DNA from: Nodosilinea sp. LEGE 07298
GTDB taxonomy: Bacteria > Cyanobacteriota > Cyanobacteriia > Phormidesmidales > Phormidesmidaceae
Assembly: GCF_015207265.1 (NCBI RefSeq)
Contig: NZ_JADEXE010000043.1
Coordinates: 1 to 32,386 of the forward strand
DNA length: 32,386 nt
Direction of reading: 5' to 3'
This document shows, in pieces, positions 31,301 through 32,386 of this stretch. A program made the position numbers and the translations under genes. The notes below the pieces were generated by a model. It did not search any database. It worked only from the letters and a program-made list of their open reading frames with translations, and was not told the DNA's origin. Every line of letters begins with the position of its first letter. Within the stretch, counting starts at the first letter, position 1.

Positions 31301-31910
31301 GGGTTTCTACATCTCTGACCATCCGCTCAAGTCGGTGCAGCGATCGGCGCGAGTGCTGGCCCCGATCAACCTGGCTGAGCTGCACGAGCAGCACGATAAT
31401 GTAACGCTGAGCGCGATCGTGATTCTCGCCAGCGTCAAGCCTGTAATTACCAAAAAGGGCGATCGCATGGCGATCGTCCAGCTTGAAGACCTTACTGGGC
31501 AGGCGGAAGCTGTTGTATTTCCTAAATCGTTCGAGCGGATTGGTCAGCACATCGTCGCCGACAAACGACTGATGATCTGGGGTAAGGTCGATCGCCGCGA
31601 CGATCGCGTCCAGTTCATCATTGACGATGCCGAGTCGATTGAAGACGTGCGCATGGTCATGGTGGAGCTAGACCCACGCCTGGCGGGCGACATCGAGCAG
31701 CAGCACCGCCTGCGCAACGTGATTCGCAACAACCAGGGCGACGACCCCAAGTATGCCCGAGTACCAGTGATCGCGGTGATTGGGGCCAACCAGCAGCGCC
31801 AGTTTGTGCGGCTGGGAGCACAGTTTCGCGTCAAAGACCCCGAGGCAGCGGTGACGGCCCTGGTTAATGCAAACTTTCAGGCCAAAGCAACGCCGTTGAT
31901 TAGTGCTTAG
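28392..31910 (+). CDS. dnaE: DNA polymerase III alpha subunit, contiguous (intein-free)
   Basis: This 1172-residue catalytic subunit of the replicative polymerase starts at ATG 28392 ([13 protein letters not shown]); a frame from 28329 adds 21 unrelated residues. Domains in order are: PHP (about 3-270, HIHSAYS and ALTDHG motifs); palm with catalytic D410 and D412 in [16 protein letters not shown]; fingers ([20 protein letters not shown]); a helix-hairpin-helix region; a C-terminal OB fold (about 1000-1085, [15 protein letters not shown]); and a short tail. The position where many cyanobacteria carry the split DnaE intein, [16 protein letters not shown], is unbroken here (Tyr758/Cys759). All residues needed for polymerisation appear intact. 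A weak TTGCTG-N18-TATTGT promoter candidate is at 28351-28380. Confidence 0.97.
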   Translation: MSFVGLHIHSAYSLLDGASQLPQLVERAKELGMPAIALTDHGVMYGAIELIKVCKGAGIKPIIGNEMYLINGDISQQQRRPRYHQVVLAKNTQGYKNLVKLTTVSHLQGVQGKGIFSRPCINKDLLEQYHEGLIVTSACLGGEVPQAILQKRPDVARKVAQWYKDLFGDDYYLEIQDHGSPEDRVVNVEILKIAQELDIKVICTNDSHYISCNDVEAHDALLCIQTGKLLTEDKRLRYSGTEYVKSADEMRQLFRDHISEAVIEEAIANTLEVADKIEEYTGILGQSRIPDFPIPAEFNEDAGAYMGHVAREGLVKRMKSASYDEISQEYRDRLEYEIEMMIQMGFPTYFLVVWDYIRFARDNNIPVGPGRGSAAGSLVAYAMEITNIDPIHHGLLFERFLNPERKSMPDIDTDFCIDRRDEVIKYVTRRYGEERVAQIITFNRMTSKAVLKDVARVLDIPYAESDRMAKLIPVARGKPTKLKVMISDDTPAPEFKEKYENDPQTRRWLDMALRIEGTNKTFGMHAAGVVISKDPLDEIVPLQRNNDGQVITQYYMEDVEALGLLKMDFLGLRNLTMIQKTLDLVEATHGIKIDPDDLPMDDPATFKLLERGDLGGVFQLESSGMRQIVKDLKPSGLEDISSVLALYRPGPLDAGLIPKFINRKHGREKIDFAHEILEPILSETYGIMVYQEQIMKIAQDMAGYSLGQADLLRRAMGKKKVSEMLKHQGNFVSGAVERGLAKKVAEELWEQMVKFAEYCFNKSHSTAYGFVTFQTAYLKANYPVEYMAALLTSNSGDQDKVQMHIGNCIAMGIEVLPPDVNRSLVDFTPEGKSILFGLSAVRNVGLGAIECILKNREEEGPFKSLPELCDRVDLHSVNRRALESLILAGALDKLDPNRNQLMQDLELVIDWAQGRAKDREIGQGNLFDMMLGGDDTQAASPASGYETAPKAPLVADFEAQDKLRQEKELLGFYISDHPLKSVQRSARVLAPINLAELHEQHDNVTLSAIVILASVKPVITKKGDRMAIVQLEDLTGQAEAVVFPKSFERIGQHIVADKRLMIWGKVDRRDDRVQFIIDDAESIEDVRMVMVELDPRLAGDIEQQHRLRNVIRNNQGDDPKYARVPVIAVIGANQQRQFVRLGAQFRVKDPEAAVTALVNANFQAKATPLISA

Positions 31911-31942
31911 GAGACTGTGGCGCAGGTTTAAATGCTATCTCT

Positions 31943-31971
31943 GGAGCTAGGGGCTAGGGGGCTAGGAAGCC
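31943..31971. repeat. G-rich GCTAGGG tract
   Basis: A run of GGAGCTA-GGGGCTA-GGGGGCTA words lies 33 nt after the dnaE stop and is similar to the tract at 3197-3229. The remaining DNA to 32156 holds no gene. GCCGTT (32039-32044) and AACGGC (32066-32071) can pair and might mark a terminator or the left end of the insertion sequence that follows. Confidence 0.5.
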
Positions 31972-32156
31972 AGGCGAGCCGTAAGGGGGTGGGCGCATGT
32001 CTGCCATGCAAGATGAGAAGACTGTGATTGTCTCGGGTGCCGTTGGCTTAAAAGCAGCTAAAAAAAACGGCTCAATAGGTGTTTCAGGGAGGTGACCTGC
32101 AAGCAGATGATGTATTCGCTAGGCTGAACACTAAAGTGCACCTGCTCTGCGATCTC

Positions 32157-32386
32157 ATGCTAACCCTGACACACCTTTTGGAAGAGGCCAAGTGCTACGA
32201 CAGCGTTCGGACGTTGCGCTGGCCCGACGGCGTTATCCGGTGTCCGAAGTGCGGCTCTAAGGAGGTTGTCAAGCGGGGTAAAGATGATGCTCATCCTCAT
32301 CGCCAGCGCTACCGCTGCAAGGGTTGCCATCGACAGTTTGATGATCTGACGGATACCGTATTTGCCGGGCGACACCAGCCGTTGCG
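32157..32386 (+). CDS. IS1595-family transposase, N-terminal part (cut by window edge)
   Basis: The frame begins at ATG 32157 and runs off the right edge, giving 76 complete codons. It has LLEEAKCYDSVRTLRWPDG followed by a four-cysteine zinc ribbon (C29, C32, C54, C57: RCPKCGS... RYRCKGCHRQF). It then has DDLTDTVFAGRHQPL, the conserved junction leading to the DDE domain of IS1595-type transposases. The catalytic domain lies outside the window, so intactness cannot be judged. In-frame GTG codons upstream (32079, 32136) are possible starts; the ATG matches the usual family beginning. The terminal inverted repeat of the element should lie between 31911 and 32157 but is not identifiable from one end. 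Confidence 0.85.
   Translation, partial: MLTLTHLLEEAKCYDSVRTLRWPDGVIRCPKCGSKEVVKRGKDDAHPHRQRYRCKGCHRQFDDLTDTVFAGRHQPL

Noticed and set aside
1-32386. tRNA, rRNA or riboswitch in the gaps
   Set aside because: I scanned the intergenic stretches by eye and saw no cloverleaf, rRNA-like or known riboswitch core; a covariance-model search would settle it.

Overview
The window is cyanobacterial chromosome. The evidence is petB/petD, ctpA, the DevBCA-type exporter, a cyanobacterial DnaE, many copies of the HIP1 octamer GCGATCGC, and short heptameric intergenic repeats. High GC, a DevBCA cluster and an intein-free dnaE would suit a filamentous or unicellular Leptolyngbya/Nodosilinea-like organism, but that placement is inference. 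Almost all genes are chromosomal housekeeping or accessory genes. No phage, CRISPR array, tRNA or rRNA was recognised.

Layout. 1-5.9 kb: a conserved small protein, an FeS-type photolyase/cryptochrome (both minus), a HExxH protein, a secreted pentapeptide-repeat protein (both plus), precorrin-8X methylmutase and threonine aldolase (both minus). 6-12 kb: a TetR regulator divergent from devB-devC-devA, followed by a secreted alpha/beta hydrolase. Two palindromic TetR-type operators overlap a strong devB promoter, which moves the devB start to 6814. 12-16 kb: a DUF3124 lipoprotein, ureF/ureE, a CNNM/CorC-type membrane protein and a DUF1622 protein. 16-21.2 kb, all minus: a cysteine-poor peroxiredoxin-like protein, a Tat-exported M23 peptidase, a small membrane protein, peptide deformylase, a zinc-ribbon membrane protein, a GT4 glycosyltransferase and an RsbW-like kinase. 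21.3-25.9 kb: petB-petD (minus) with a clear terminator, divergent from ctpA and an HD phosphohydrolase. 25.9-28.2 kb: two multi-pass membrane proteins (minus). 28.4-31.9 kb: dnaE. The right edge cuts an IS1595-like transposase gene.

The less ordinary content lies in DNA structure rather than in a new gene system. (1) Three copies of a 103-104 bp MITE-like element carry terminal inverted repeats and a central nested palindrome whose outer arms differ between copies but stay perfectly paired; one copy sits inside the devBCA operon. (2) An 11-unit, 21-nt tandem array abuts the third copy. (3) A structured 147-nt insertion, bounded by a 14-nt direct repeat, lies in frame inside a membrane-protein gene. 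(4) A perfect 37-nt palindrome encodes the twin-arginine motif of the M23 peptidase. (5) GGTGGGCA-type hairpins recur between genes.
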